From assembly GCA_948144175.1 (NCBI GenBank), contig CANXME010001988.1, positions 434,001 through 498,000 of the forward strand: DNA of 64,000 nucleotides, given 5' to 3'. Below are positions 20,381 through 31,722 of the stretch, in pieces (position 1 is the first letter of the stretch; each line of letters begins with the position of its first letter). The notes beneath the pieces were generated by a model. The model was given only the letters and a program-made list of their open reading frames with translations. It was not told the DNA's origin and ran no database searches. This DNA is from Closterium sp. NIES-65 (taxonomy: Eukaryota; Streptophyta; Zygnematophyceae; Desmidiales; Closteriaceae). The translations under genes were made by a program, and so were the position numbers.

Positions 20381-22875
20381 CACCCCCATAGGCAAAGTGG
20401 GGGAGAACAAGAGGTCACAAGACCAGTCAAGCAAAGCAAAGCAAGCTCAGGGTGGATTACAACGTCACCACACATTCTGAGCACAAGTTCAAGGCCACAA
20501 GGCCAGTTCACATGCAAGATTATATATAAAGGTAAACAAACAAGTGCAGGTATAGAAAGATCACGTACAAGCAAGGTCAAGAAGTGAGCAAGTGAGGCCA
20601 AGTACGCACAAGACCTAGCATCGTACAGAAGCGCTGATGATCACAAGGCGGAAGTGCCTTGGTAAAGATATCAGCAGTGTTGGCCTCAGAGGCCACGTAA
20701 GCAAGGCGCAGCTGACCACGCTACTGCAGCTCACCAGCAAGGAAGAAGCGAAGAGCAATATGCTTCGTTCTGTGCTCCAGTCTGTGCTCCCGACAAAAGG
20801 CCAGCATGGCCTTGTTGTCTACGTACAGAACTGGAGGAGAACGAGGCGGCTCTCCTAGGTTTGTCAGCAGTTAGGTGAGCCAGCGTAGCTCCTGTGCAGC
20901 CATGGCCCCCGCGTAGATCTCAGCCTCACAGCTGGAGCCGAGAACAGAAGACGAGCGGGTAGACCGCCACGAAACAGGGCCGGAACCAAGGCTGAAGGTG
21001 TAACCCTGTGACGACCGCTGCGTAGCCTGGTCGTCAGCCCAAGAAGCGTCTGCGTGACCTGTGAGGACCACTGAACGTCGCCCTCCAAGCACTAGCCCCA
21101 TGCCCGACGTACTGCACAAGTAGCGCAACACCCTCTTCGCTGCAGCCATGTGCAACAGAAGACGAGCGGGTAGACCGCCACGAAACAGAGCCGGAACCAA
21201 GGCTGAAGGTGTAACCCTGTGACGACCGCTACGTAGCCTGGTCGTCAGCCCAAGAAGCGTCTGCGTGACCTGTGAGGACCACTGAACGTCGCCCTCCAAG
21301 CACTAGCCCCAAGCCCGACGTACTGCACAAGTAGCGCAACACCCTCTTCGCTGCAGCCATGTGCTGTGATCGGTGTCTCCCAGGAGCAACATAGCGTGCC
21401 AAGATGCTAAGAGGGTATGCAAGGTCAGGTTGTGTGCAGGTCATTAGGTACATGAGGCAGCCAACAAGCTATGGGTACGGGCCACTCGGCTCTACAGACT
21501 CATCCGAAGGCAGAGCTGAGAGCGAGTGGCGAGTAGACAGAGGAGTGGCCTGAGGCGAGGAGTACGTGAAGTCGAAGCGCTGAAGGACGTGCTGCACCAT
21601 GTGTGACTGAGTCAGGGTAATTGTGCGCTGTGCTCTATCCCGGGTGATCTGCAAGCCAAGGTAGCTGCGCAGTTCACCCAGGTCTGTGCACGTGTGTCTC
21701 TTCTGCAGCTCGGACTTCACAAGGGCGAGTCCACCAGTGTCACCTGTGGCAAAGACCAAGTCGTCGACGTACACGAGGATGTAGAACGGCGGCAAAGAGG
21801 TGTCGGTGCGCAGAAACAGCGACGGGTCGGTAGTAGAAGGAGCAAACCCAAGAGCCGCAAGTGTAGTCCTCAGTGTGTCGTGGCACTCACGGGGCGCCTC
21901 GCGGAGACCGTAGACTGGCCGCCGGAAGCTCCACTGGGTACCACGAGGGAAAGACCCAATGAAGCTAGGTGGGCGGCGCAGCCAGATCTCCTCGTGCAGG
22001 CTGCCCTACAGGAAAGCTGTGCTGAAGTCAAGAGAGTGAAGCTTGTAGTCGCGCTGAGCGGCTATGTGCAGCAGCACCCGAAGAGTGGTCATCTTCGGGG
22101 TGGGAGAGAAGGTCTGAAAGTAGTCAACTCCCTGCCGCTGACTGAAGCCTCGAGCCACGTAACGCGCCTTGAAGACAGGTGGAGAACCCGGCGGCCGCTT
22201 CACCCTGAAAATCCACATGCCACTGACGATGTTCGCCCCAGGTGGGGGAACCTCGTCGACGTAGGTGCCTGTGGACTTCCAGGAAGCCATCTCTGCGTCC
22301 ATGGCTGACTGCCACTGTGAGGAGTAGGGACCCTCGATCGCCTCAGCGTACGATCGAGGAGTCGGGATGTCTGGAGCATCCAGGTCTCCCTCAGGGGCAA
22401 TCAGCGTGGACACGAGATGAGGCAAAGTAGCAGCAAAACACTGGAACTCCTCGTGCCTGTCCTCAAGGACGTCCGTGCTAAGAGCACACTCACCCCTGAC
22501 AGACGGAGGACAGACAGACTCAGACTCAGCAACAAGACTAGCAGTGTAGTCTAGACGACAGCGAGCAGCAAAGTCGAGAAGCTCAGCAACCAAGGCAGAC
22601 GCAGGAGTGGACTCAAAGGAAGGGTCAGTGACAACACTAGCCAGGAGACGCGTGACAGTAGGACTGGCAGCACGAAGAGAGTCAGTCTCCAAGTCAGCAA
22701 GGACAAGAAGAGAGGACTCTGGAGGAGACGGCAACGGGACACGCAGAGGAGCAGTGGAAGGACGCAGTGCCATCTGGTGTGTGCCCAGGACCGTAGGAGG
22801 ACACGGACGCGGAGAACGACTACTAGTGCGAGCAGCACGAACAGGCGAAGCAGGACGAGACGCAAGCTCACGACG

Positions 22876-25800
22876 CTAAGCAAGACCTCCAGTAGGACTA
22901 GTGTAGGGAGAAGGAGCAGGTAGGGGGGAGGCGGGCTGTAACTGTGACCGCGACTGGACTGGCTGTGGACACTCTAAGGGAGGAGCAGGACCAGTAGAGG
23001 GCGGGAGACAAAGAACCTGCTCAAGGAGCGGATCGAAGTACGGCCGCGGCCGTGCAGCGCCTCCAGAACCAACAGGGACAGCACCAGTACCCCTAGAGGC
23101 AGCACCAGCGCCAGCAGCACCTCCAGCTCCAACAGCGCCAACTCCAGCACCCTCAGAAGCACCAGCGCCAGCAGCACCTCCAGCGCCAACACCCCCAGCA
23201 GCTCGAGCTCCAGCACGACCGTCAGCTCCAGCAGTCTCTGCAGCACCCCCAGGCCCAGCAGCTCCAGTACCGCCAGTACGAGCACCTCCAGGACCAGTGG
23301 CTCCAGTAACTCCAGTGCCGACCCCAGGGTCAGCAGTATCAGCAGCACCTCCAGCTCCAGCAGCACGGCTCCAGCGCCGGGCAAACCACTCGCGCAGCTC
23401 CTGTGGAGAGGGTAGCTCCCGCCTCGACGAAGCACCCGAAGGGGTCCCAAACCCAGCACCGCCAGAGGCCATACGAGCAGACCCAGCACCCCTAGGCTCC
23501 GCACCCCCAGGCTCAGCACCCCCAGGCTCCGCACCCCCAGGCTCAGCACCCCAAGGCTCCGTACCCCCAAGCCCAGCACCCCCAGACTCAGCACCCCCAG
23601 GCCCAGCACCCCCAGACTCAGCACCCCCAGGCTCAGCAACCCTAGCAGTACCAGAGTCAACAGCTACCTCGTCAGGCTCGACTGCTTCTACCTGGGACAC
23701 ACCTGACGGGGCAGGACCCTGAGGGGGGAGGGGGTCTACCGGGGGGTGGGGACCTGGCGCAAGGAAGAGCGGCGGCAGGGGGAGGGGCGCAGTGCGGTAG
23801 GGGAAGAAACGGTAGTAAGGAACCGACTCGTCAAACGTGACGTCCTGGGAGGATAGAACACGGCGCGAGGTGGGGTGGTAAAACTGCCACCCAGGCGCGT
23901 CAGAGGGGAAGCCAAGGAAGACGCAGGGAACCGCACGGGGGGACAGCTTGTCCGCAGACAAGTCGCGGACAAACGCCCGAGATCCCCAGACACAAAACGC
24001 AAACGCATCGCCAACCTTCCCCGTCCACCGCAAGGTGGGGGAGGTCTCTGGCAAGGAGACCCGGGGCTGAAGGTTGATCTGATGCGCTGCGTACTGAACC
24101 TCAAACGACCATAGAAAATGGGGAGCAGCCGCATGGATCATGGACGTACGAGCGACGTCCATGACCATGCCAATGCGGCGTTCAGCAATCCCATTTTGCT
24201 GTGGAGAGGACGGAGGCGTGAAGGTCTGGCGGATGCTTTGTGCATGACAGAAGGCTCCTAGAAGGGCAGAGGAAAACTCCCCGCCTCTGTCAGAGTGCAG
24301 ACGCAGAACAGGAAAGTCAGAGCCGGAACTCTCTCCGAGCTGGAGACGTGCCGCGCGGATCCAGTCGATCAACACCACCGTGGCGTCACCCTTGCTGCAC
24401 AAGGGGAACACCGTGGTGTAACGCGAGTAGTCGTCAACCACCAACAGGAAATAACGCTCGTGACCCTGGCCACGGACGCGGGCGGGGCCCCACACGTCCA
24501 TATGAAGAGTCTGCAGTGGAGCCTCTGTCGGAGGAAACTCGGAGGATTGAGGGGCGGCGCGCTGCCGCCCCTCGACGCAGGGAACGCAGGTAGGGGCAGG
24601 CCCCGGAGGAAGGGGAGGGAGGGACCGGGGGAGATCAGAGACAAGGACACGGGAGGCCATGCTTCGGAGACGAGGCAGGGAGGGGTGACCAAGGCGGTGG
24701 TGCCAGAGGAGAGTCTGGTGGGACAGGAGACGACACGAGCAGGGAGCAGACTCAGGACCAGACCTGGACGCTGCAGCAAACACCAGACTCGACGCAGCTA
24801 CCTGACCAGGCGCAGTAACCGGAGGAGACTCAGTAGTCAGTGTGTACAGGCTCGACCCCGGCTGACGGGTAAACGTGGCCAAGTGTCGGCCCGTCCGAGC
24901 ACACGTACAGTGGGTCACCCGCTGATTCGGAGGAGTGAACTGGTTAACCCTTTCATCCTGTAGATCAGCACCATTCACCAAGTTCGTACAAAACGAGGGG
25001 AGGTAGAGACCTGTCAGGTTGCCAGAGGGGGCTGCCGGACACGGTAAGACAGTGGAGAAGTGGGCAAGGACAGGACCCCCAGAGGGGTCCGCCAGGGAGA
25101 CCGCAACCGGCCGACGAAGCGGCGTAAGCGTGGTGCGGTCTCGAAAGAAGGAGCGGGAAGCACCCGAGTCAAGGGTGAAGGTGTGTAAGGCCTGAGCCGA
25201 CGTGGTACCTGAGAGAGCAAACTCACCAGCACCTAAGGCAGCAGACGCACTAGCACCTAGAGCAGCAGCCTCACCAGCACCTAGAGCAGTAGCTTCAATG
25301 CCCGGGTCAGGCGGAACACACAGGTAACAGTCACCCTCATCACTAGTAGACACAGCATACATGGCAGCAAGAATAGCATCATAATCAAGATCAAAGATAG
25401 CAACCCCCGACCTCTGCAGCTCTCCCCAGCGAGGGATCTCAGTGGCGTCAGGGAACTTGAGACGCCAGGTGTCCGTCAGGCGACCGAAGCAGCGCTGGGT
25501 GGGGTGCGGGCCCCCGCACTGCTCACCCGTACGGTCGCCAGTACGCAGGACGTAGGTACAGGGACCAGTACCCCCACCCCGCTGACGCGAAGCGTACCAC
25601 TCACGAAGCTGCTGGGGGGGCGGGGTCTCACGAGTGTGCTGCTGCTGTTGGCGCTGACCACCACCGAAGCCGCCCCTCTGCGCAGAGCCACCCCGACTAG
25701 CTCCACCTCCTCCGCCGCCACCTCCGCCACCGCCGCCACCGCCTCCTCCTCCGCTCCCACCGCCACCGCCACCGCCGCCTCCGCCGCCACCGCCGCCACC

Positions 25801-26769
25801 GAAGCCCCCACCCCACCCACCACTCCCACCACCACCCCCACTCTCTCCGCCTCCTCCACCGCCACCTCCACCGCCCCCGCCAGCCCCTCCAGCGCCCTTG
25901 CCCCCCTTGCCCTTGCCGGTGCGGCGTCGCCCGCTAGGGGCAGACGCAGGGCCGAGCGACTCGGTGCCAACGAAGTCGATGGCAGCAGCAGAGGCAACAG
26001 AGGGCAAAAGGGGGGAGGGGGAGCACCCCTCAAAGACTGGGGCACGAGGGTCACCACGAGAGGCTCCTACAGCGACTATACTCTTCTCAGATGCCAGGAG
26101 GCGCTCCTCGAGGAGGTCAACAGTGAGTGTGGTGGGGCAAACAGTGAGGAAGTGGTCCCTGACCGAGCGAAGGGAGTCAAGGAGCCGGGTGACTATGTAG
26201 TAGAGGGTGATGTACATGGGGGGGGGGTTCTTGGCGCAGAACTCAGCAGGAAGCGCAGCGCGGTAGCGGGTGTCACTAGTGCGAAGGTGCGTAACGAGGT
26301 CAGCGACAGTGGGAAAGGCGGCGAGGTCAGGAAACAGGTACGGCAGCATGAGGCGGCTAAGGGCAGCAGTGGCAGGGGAAGAGTAGTGTGCAACTACAAC
26401 GTCGTACCAGGTCTTAGCACTCTTGTACTGACTAAAGTGCGCATGCTCAGCGGTCGGTAAGTGGCGACGCACAGCAAGACGGGCAGCAGCATCGCGTGTG
26501 GCCCACTGTGAGCGAACAGTGTTGTCAGCATCAGCAGGCGGGGCAGGAGAGGCACCAGAGGTGAGATCGAACAGGGAGAGTCTGTCTGCCCTATCGCACT
26601 GTAGGAAGAGCTGTAGGTCATCGACCCAGACCTCGAAGTCAACAGCACGACCCTCAGCATCAAAGGTAAGGACACTGGGGGTAGCCATGACAGCAGTGGT
26701 GTAGCAGGGAGTGCTCTCACCAGTCCGGGTGGGTAGGGCCGGGGAGCGGCGGTAGGAACAGGGCTGCAA
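22876..26769 (-). CDS. copia gag-protease-integrase part of C2
   Basis: This is a long open part of the C2 polyprotein. The gag region begins MATPSVLTFDAEGRAVDF and carries a poly-glycine segment (about 25680-25900), then a Cys/His motif (GEQCGGPHPTQRCF). The protease active site is in TFTLDSGASRSFF. Integrase has the zinc-binding HHRLGHPSLPRL block, the catalytic Asp in LHMDVWGPARV, the second in RLHSDRGGEFSS, and the Glu block in SPQQNGIAERRIGM. A Gly-Ala-Glu-Pro repeat linker follows. The ATG agrees with the starts of the sister copies C4, C6 and C10. A fossil reading frame. Confidence 0.85.
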   Translation of the reverse strand: MQPCSYRRSPALPTRTGESTPCYTTAVMATPSVLTFDAEGRAVDFEVWVDDLQLFLQCDRADRLSLFDLTSGASPAPPADADNTVRSQWATRDAAARLAVRRHLPTAEHAHFSQYKSAKTWYDVVVAHYSSPATAALSRLMLPYLFPDLAAFPTVADLVTHLRTSDTRYRAALPAEFCAKNPPPMYITLYYIVTRLLDSLRSVRDHFLTVCPTTLTVDLLEERLLASEKSIVAVGASRGDPRAPVFEGCSPSPLLPSVASAAAIDFVGTESLGPASAPSGRRRTGKGKGGKGAGGAGGGGGGGGGGGGESGGGGGSGGWGGGFGGGGGGGGGGGGGGGSGGGGGGGGGGGGGGGGGASRGGSAQRGGFGGGQRQQQQHTRETPPPQQLREWYASRQRGGGTGPCTYVLRTGDRTGEQCGGPHPTQRCFGRLTDTWRLKFPDATEIPRWGELQRSGVAIFDLDYDAILAAMYAVSTSDEGDCYLCVPPDPGIEATALGAGEAAALGASASAALGAGEFALSGTTSAQALHTFTLDSGASRSFFRDRTTLTPLRRPVAVSLADPSGGPVLAHFSTVLPCPAAPSGNLTGLYLPSFCTNLVNGADLQDERVNQFTPPNQRVTHCTCARTGRHLATFTRQPGSSLYTLTTESPPVTAPGQVAASSLVFAAASRSGPESAPCSCRLLSHQTLLWHHRLGHPSLPRLRSMASRVLVSDLPRSLPPLPPGPAPTCVPCVEGRQRAAPQSSEFPPTEAPLQTLHMDVWGPARVRGQGHERYFLLVVDDYSRYTTVFPLCSKGDATVVLIDWIRAARLQLGESSGSDFPVLRLHSDRGGEFSSALLGAFCHAQSIRQTFTPPSSPQQNGIAERRIGMVMDVARTSMIHAAAPHFLWSFEVQYAAHQINLQPRVSLPETSPTLRWTGKVGDAFAFCVWGSRAFVRDLSADKLSPRAVPCVFLGFPSDAPGWQFYHPTSRRVLSSQDVTFDESVPYYRFFPYRTAPLPLPPLFLAPGPHPPVDPLPPQGPAPSGVSQVEAVEPDEVAVDSGTARVAEPGGAESGGAGPGGAESGGAGLGGTEPWGAEPGGAEPGGAEPGGAEPRGAGSARMASGGAGFGTPSGASSRRELPSPQELREWFARRWSRAAGAGGAADTADPGVGTGVTGATGPGGARTGGTGAAGPGGAAETAGADGRAGARAAGGVGAGGAAGAGASEGAGVGAVGAGGAAGAGAASRGTGAVPVGSGGAARPRPYFDPLLEQVLCLPPSTGPAPPLECPQPVQSRSQLQPASPLPAPSPYTSPTGGLA
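25680..25900 (-). repeat. poly-glycine coding tract in C2 gag
   Basis: GGN-codon repeats encode an almost pure glycine run with Ser, Trp and Phe interruptions. The same tract occurs at 29410-29620 (C4), 37440-37625 (C6), 45240-45490 (C7) and 58450-58650 (C10), each with a different length. Confidence 0.9.
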
Positions 26770-26835
26770 CCCCGGTGGCAGCGGCTCGGCGGCAGCGGCT
26801 CGGTAGTGGTGGCTCGACGGCGGCCTTGGCGGCTC

Positions 26836-27450
26836 GGCGGCTCAGCAGCTCGGCGGCTCGGCGGTTCGGCGGCTCGGCGGCTCGGCGGTTCGGCGGCTCG
26901 GCGGCTCGGCGGTTCGGCGGTGAAGGGGCCGGGGAGGGGCCGAAAGGGGGCGGCGACGGGGCCGCAAGGGGCGGCGACGGGGCCGAGAAGAGGCCGCGAG
27001 GGGCCGTGAAGGGCGGCGACGGGGCCGCTAGAGGCGGCGACGGGGCCTTTAGGGGCGGCGACGGGGCCGCGAAGGGCGGCGACGGGGCCGATAGGGGCGG
27101 CGACGGGGCCACTAGGGGCGGCGAGGGGGCCGCGAAGGGGCCGCGAGGGGCCTCGAAGGGCGGCGACGGGGCCGCTAGGGGCGGTGACTGGGCCGCGAAG
27201 GGGCCGTGAGGGGCCTCGAAGGGCGGCGACGGGGCCGCTAGGGGCGGCGACGGGGCCGCGAAGGGGCGGCGAGGGGCCTAGAAGGGCGGCGACGGGGCCG
27301 CTAGGGGCGGCGACGGGGCTGCGAAGGGGCCGCAAGGGGCCTAGAAGGGCGGCGACAGGGCCGCAAAGGACGGCGACGGGGCCGTATAGGGTGGCAACGG
27401 GGCCGCTAGGGGTGGCAACGGGGCCGCTAAGGGTGGCGCGAGGGGCCGTG
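26836..27450. repeat. GC-rich minisatellites in the C2 leader
   Basis: Two arrays lie upstream of C2 gag. The one nearer gag (26836-26920) repeats ggctcggcggttcggc-like units. The outer one (about 26940-27450) repeats units close to ggcggcgacggggccgctag. Frames through them are Ala/Arg/Gly/Pro-rich shadows. Confidence 0.88.
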
Positions 27451-27627
27451 AGAGGGGCCTCTAGGAGGGCGCGACAGGCCGCTAAGGGCAGGGGACGCGT
27501 TGAGAGGGCGGCCCACGGGGTGCGCCTCGGGCAGGGGCGACTCGCGCTCCAGTCAGGATTTTTTTTTTTATTTTTTTTTTTTCGATTTCAGTGGTGGGCC
27601 CAAGGAAGCGTTCCCACTAGGGAACCT

Positions 27628-27638
27628 GCTCTATACCA
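27628..27638 (-). promoter_or_regulatory. primer-binding site of C2
   Basis: On the minus strand it reads TGGTATAGAGC, close to the initiator tRNA-Met complement TGGTATCAGAGC used by most plant copia and gypsy elements. It directly follows the inner end of the 5' LTR, which fixes the LTR edge at 27639. A second copy is at 35919-35929. Confidence 0.78.
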
Positions 27639-27849
27639 TGAGAAGAATGGCCCCGACCCGCCGCCCTGCGGCCTCGTCCCCTACCCCGCGGCCATCGCGC
27701 CGCCCTTCCTGGCCCCGACCCGCCGCCCTGCAGCCTCGTCCCCTACCCCGCGGCCATCGCGCCGCGCTTTCCCGGCCCCGATCCGCCGCCCTGCGGGTTC
27801 GTCGCCTACCCAGCGGCCCTCGCGCCTCCTTGTGGCCCTGACGCCGCCC

Positions 27850-28340
27850 TTATCGGCCCCGGCGCCTACCTGCTGGCCTCGCCACCTACCTGCGGCCCCG
27901 CCACTTACCAGCGGCCCCGCCACCTACCTTTGCGGCCCCGGCACCTACCTGCTGGCCCTGCCACCTACCTGCGGCCCCGCCACCTACCTGCGGCCCCGCC
28001 ACCTACCTGCGGCCTCGCCACCTTCCTGCGGCCCCGCCACCTACCCGCGGCCCCGCCACCTACTTGTGCGGCCCCGGCGCCTACCTGCGGCCCCGCCACC
28101 TACCTGCGGCCCCGCCACCTTCCTGCGGCCCCGCCACCTACCCGCGGCCCCGCCACCCACCTGTGCGGCCCCGGCGCCTACCTGCGGCCCCGCCACCTTC
28201 CTACGGCCCTGCCACCTACCTGCGGCCCCGCCACCTACCTGCGGCCCCGCCACCTACTTGCGGCCCCGCCACCTACCTGCGGCCCCGCCACCTACCTACG
28301 GCCCCGCCACCTACTTGCGGCCCCGCCACCTACCTTTGCG
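27850..28340. repeat. 19-bp minisatellite in C4 leader
   Basis: About two dozen units close to gcggccccgccacctacct. A CCGAGCCGCC-type array (28425-28545) follows before gag. The homologous, shorter arrays are at 36160-36390 and 36465-36570 in C6. Confidence 0.9.
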
Positions 28341-31300
28341 GCCCCGCCGCCTCCTCTCAGCGGCCCCGCCTCCTCCTCTCAGCGGCCCCGGACGTCGCCC
28401 TCTCAGCGGCCCCGCCGGACCGCCCAGCAGCCGAGCCGCCCAGCAGCCGAGCAGCCGAGCCGCCGAGCCGCCCAGCAGCCGAGCCGCCGAGCCGCCTAGC
28501 TGCCGAGCCGCCGAGTCGCCCTGCAGCCGAGCCGCCCGAGCCGCCCTGTACGGTAAGAGCAGCGCCTCTTTCACAGCACTGCCCTCACCCTACTATTTGC
28601 GCTGCTAGTCTACTGCTGTCATGGCTACCCTTAGTGTCCTCGCTTTTGACGCTGAGGGTCGGGCCATTGACTTTGACGTCTGGATAGATGACCTGCAGCT
28701 TTTCTTACAGTGCGATAGGGCACACGGTCTCTCTCTCTTTGACCTCACCTCTGGTGCCTCTCCTGCCCCTGCTGCTGATGCTGACGCCACTGTTCGCTCA
28801 CAGTGGGCCACGCACGATGCTGCTGCACGTCTTGCTGTGCGTCGCCACCTGCCTACCTCTGAGCGTGCGCACTTTAGCCAGTACAAGAGTGCTCAGACCT
28901 TGTACGCCGCTGTAGTTGCACGCTACTCCTCCCCTGCCACTGCTGCACTAAGCCGCCTCATGCTACCGTACCTCTTTCCTGACCTTGCTGCCTGCCCACA
29001 CTCGCTGATCTTATTACGCACCTCCGCACTAGTGACACTCGCTACCGCGCTGCGCTTCCTGCTGAGTTCTGCGCCAAGAACCCCCCCCCCCATGTACACC
29101 ACCCTCTACTACATAGTCACCCGCCTCCCTGACTCCCTTCGCGTAGTCAGGGACCACTTCCTCTCAGTCTGTCCCACCACTCTCACTGTTGACCTCCTCG
29201 AGAAGGCCCTCTTAGCAACGGAGAAGAGCATTGTCGCTGTAGGAGCCTCTTGTGGTGACCCGCGCACCCCCATCTTTCAGGGGTGTTCCCCCTCCCCCCT
29301 TTTGCCCTCTGTTGCCTCTGCTGCTGCGGCCGACCTCGTTGGGCTTGAGTCGGTCGGTGCAGCGTCTACCCCAAGCGGGAGACGCCGCCCTGGCAAGGGC
29401 AAGGGGGGCAGGGGCGCTAGAGGAGCTAGCGGGGGCGGTGGAGACGTCGGTGGAGGCGGCGGAGGGGGTGGGGGTGGCGGTGGGGGTGGTGGCGGGGGTG
29501 GAGGTGTCGGTGGCGGCAGTGGAGGCGAGGGCGGCGGCGGTGGCGGTGGGAGTGGAGGTGGCGGGGGTGGCGGCGGTGGAGGAGGCGGCGGCGGAGGAGG
29601 TGGAGCTGGTCGGGGTGGCGCTGCGCAGAGGGTCGGCTCCGGTGGTGGTCAGCGCCAGCAGTAGCAGCAGCGCACTCGTGACATCCCCCCACCTCAGCAG
29701 CTCCGTGAGTGGTACGCTGCACGCCAGCGGGGTGGGGGTACTGGTCCGTGCACCTACGTCCTCCGCACCGGCGACCGCACGGGTGAGCAGTGTGGGGGTG
29801 CGCACCCCACCCAGCGCTGCTTTGGCCGCCTGACGGACGCTTCGCGTCACCAGTTTCCGGAGGCCACGGAGATCCCCAGCTGGGGTGAGCTGTCTAGGGC
29901 GGGCGTAGCTATCTTTGATCTTGACTTTGATGCTATTCTTGCTGCCATGTATGCTGTGACTATTAGTGATGAGGGGGACTGTTGCCGGTGTTTCCCGCCC
30001 GACCCGGGCATTGAGACTGCTGCTCTATGTACTGGTGAGGCTGCTGCTCTAGGTGCTAGCGAGGCTGCTGCTCTAGGTGCTAGTGTGTCGGCTTCCTCAG
30101 GTACTGGTGAGTCCGCGCTCTCAGGTACCGAGTCAGCTTTGGCCTCCCTCACCTTCACCCTTGACTCGAGGGCGTCTCGCTCCTTCTTTCGAGACCGCAC
30201 CACACTCACGCCGCTTGGTCGGCCAGTTGCGGTCTCTCTGGCAGACCCCTCTGGGGGTCCTGTCCTTGCTCACTTCTCCACTGTCCTCCCGTGTCCGGCG
30301 GCTCCCTCTGGCACCCTGTTTGGTCTTTACCTCCCCTCGTTCTCTACGAACTTGGTGAGTGGCGCTGACCTTCAGGATGGGGGAGTTCACCAGTTCACTC
30401 CAGCGAGCCAGCGAGTGACCCACTGCACGGACGCTCGGACGGGCCGACACTTGGCCACGTTTACTCGTCGGCCGGGGTCGAGCCTGTACACACTGTCCAC
30501 TACGTCTCCCTCTATCCCTGCGTCTAGTCAGGTAGCTGCGTCGGGTCAGGTGTTTGCTGCAGCGTCGAGGTCTGGTCCTGAGTCTGCCCCCTGCTCGTGT
30601 CGCCTCCTGTCTCACGAGACTCTCCTTTGGCACCACTGCCTTGGTCACCCCTCCCTGCTTCGTCTCCGAGGCATGGCCTCCCGTGTCCTTGTCTCTGGTC
30701 TTCCCCGGTCCCTCCCTCCCCTTCCTCCGGGGCCTGGCCCTACCTGCGTCCCCTATGTCGAGGGGCGGCAGCGGGCTGCCCCTCACACCTCCCAGTTTCC
30801 TCCGACGGAGGCCCCGCTGCAGACGCTTCACATGGACGTGAGGGGCCCGGCCTGCGTTCGTGGGCAGGGTCACGAGCGCTACTTCCTGTTGGTGGTTGAC
30901 GACTACTCGCGTTACACCACAGTCTTCCCCTTCCGCAGCAAGGGTGATGTCACTGAGGTGTTGATCGACTGGATCCGCGCAGCTCGTCTCCAGCTCAGAC
31001 AGAGCTTCGGCTCGGACTTTCCTGTTCTGCGTGTGCACTCTGACAGAGGCGGAGAGTTCTCCTCTGGCCTTCTGCGAGCCTACTGTCGTGCACGAGGCAT
31101 CCGCCAGACCTTCACGCTTCTGGACTCTCCACAGCAAAATGGGATTGCTGAGCGCCGCATTGGCATACTCATGGACGTCGCTCGTACGTCCATGATGCAT
31201 GCGGCTGCCCCCCATTTTCTGTGGCCGTTTGCGGTTCGGTACGCGGCGCATCAGATCAACCTCTGAGGCCAACACTGCTGATATCTTCACCAAGGCATTT

Positions 31301-31589
31301 GCGCCTTGTGATCATCAGCGCTTCTGTACTCAGCTTGGTCTTGTGCCTGTCTTGCCTCACTTGCTCACCTCTTGACCTTGCTTGTACTGTTGCATATATA
31401 TACACCTGCTCTTGCTTGTCTAGCTTTCTATATATATATATGTACTCCTGCATGTGAGCTGGCCTTGTGGCCTTGAACTTGTGCTCGGAATGTGTGGTGA
31501 CTTTGTGATCCACCCTGAGCTTGCTTTGCTTTGCTTTGCATGACTGGTCTTGTGACCGCTTGTTCTCCCCCACTTTGCCTATGGGGGTG

Positions 31590-31722
31590 TGTCAGAACAT
31601 TATAGCTTATGCTTTTGTGTAGGCTGTAGTGGGGTAGCCCATATGGGGTACAACCCAATTAGGGTTAGTACTTGTACCCAACTGTTTCATAGTTCATTCA
31701 TTCTCGTTTCAACTTTCTCACA
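31590..31722 (+). repeat. 3' LTR of C4
   Basis: 133 bp beginning TGTCAGAACATTATAGC and ending TTTCTCACA, preceded by the G-rich tract atgggggtg. Nearly identical to 48726-48858. Confidence 0.85.

Larger units (their letters stand above)
27649..31722 (+). mobile_element. C4: Ty1/copia copy lying in the 5' LTR of C2
   Basis: A plus-strand copia. Parts seen are a repeat-rich leader, gag from 28621, protease, integrase, an RNase H end, the 3' untranslated region and a 3' LTR (31590-31722) that abuts the rest of the C2 5' LTR. No 5' LTR is found. It matches C6 closely on its left part and C8 closely at its right end, because both belong to the duplicated block. It is broken in several places. Confidence 0.82.

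Noticed and set aside
26806-27209. Ala/Arg-rich and Gly-rich frames as host genes
   Set aside because: Repeat arrays of the C2 leader. The phase shifts between units.
27850-28340. Regular 19-bp repeats considered as a CRISPR array
   Set aside because: The units are tandem with no unique spacers, and the context is a eukaryotic retroelement leader.
27184-28608. A 474-residue Pro/Arg-rich plus-strand frame
   Set aside because: Minisatellite translation in copia leaders, with different phases in the sister copies.
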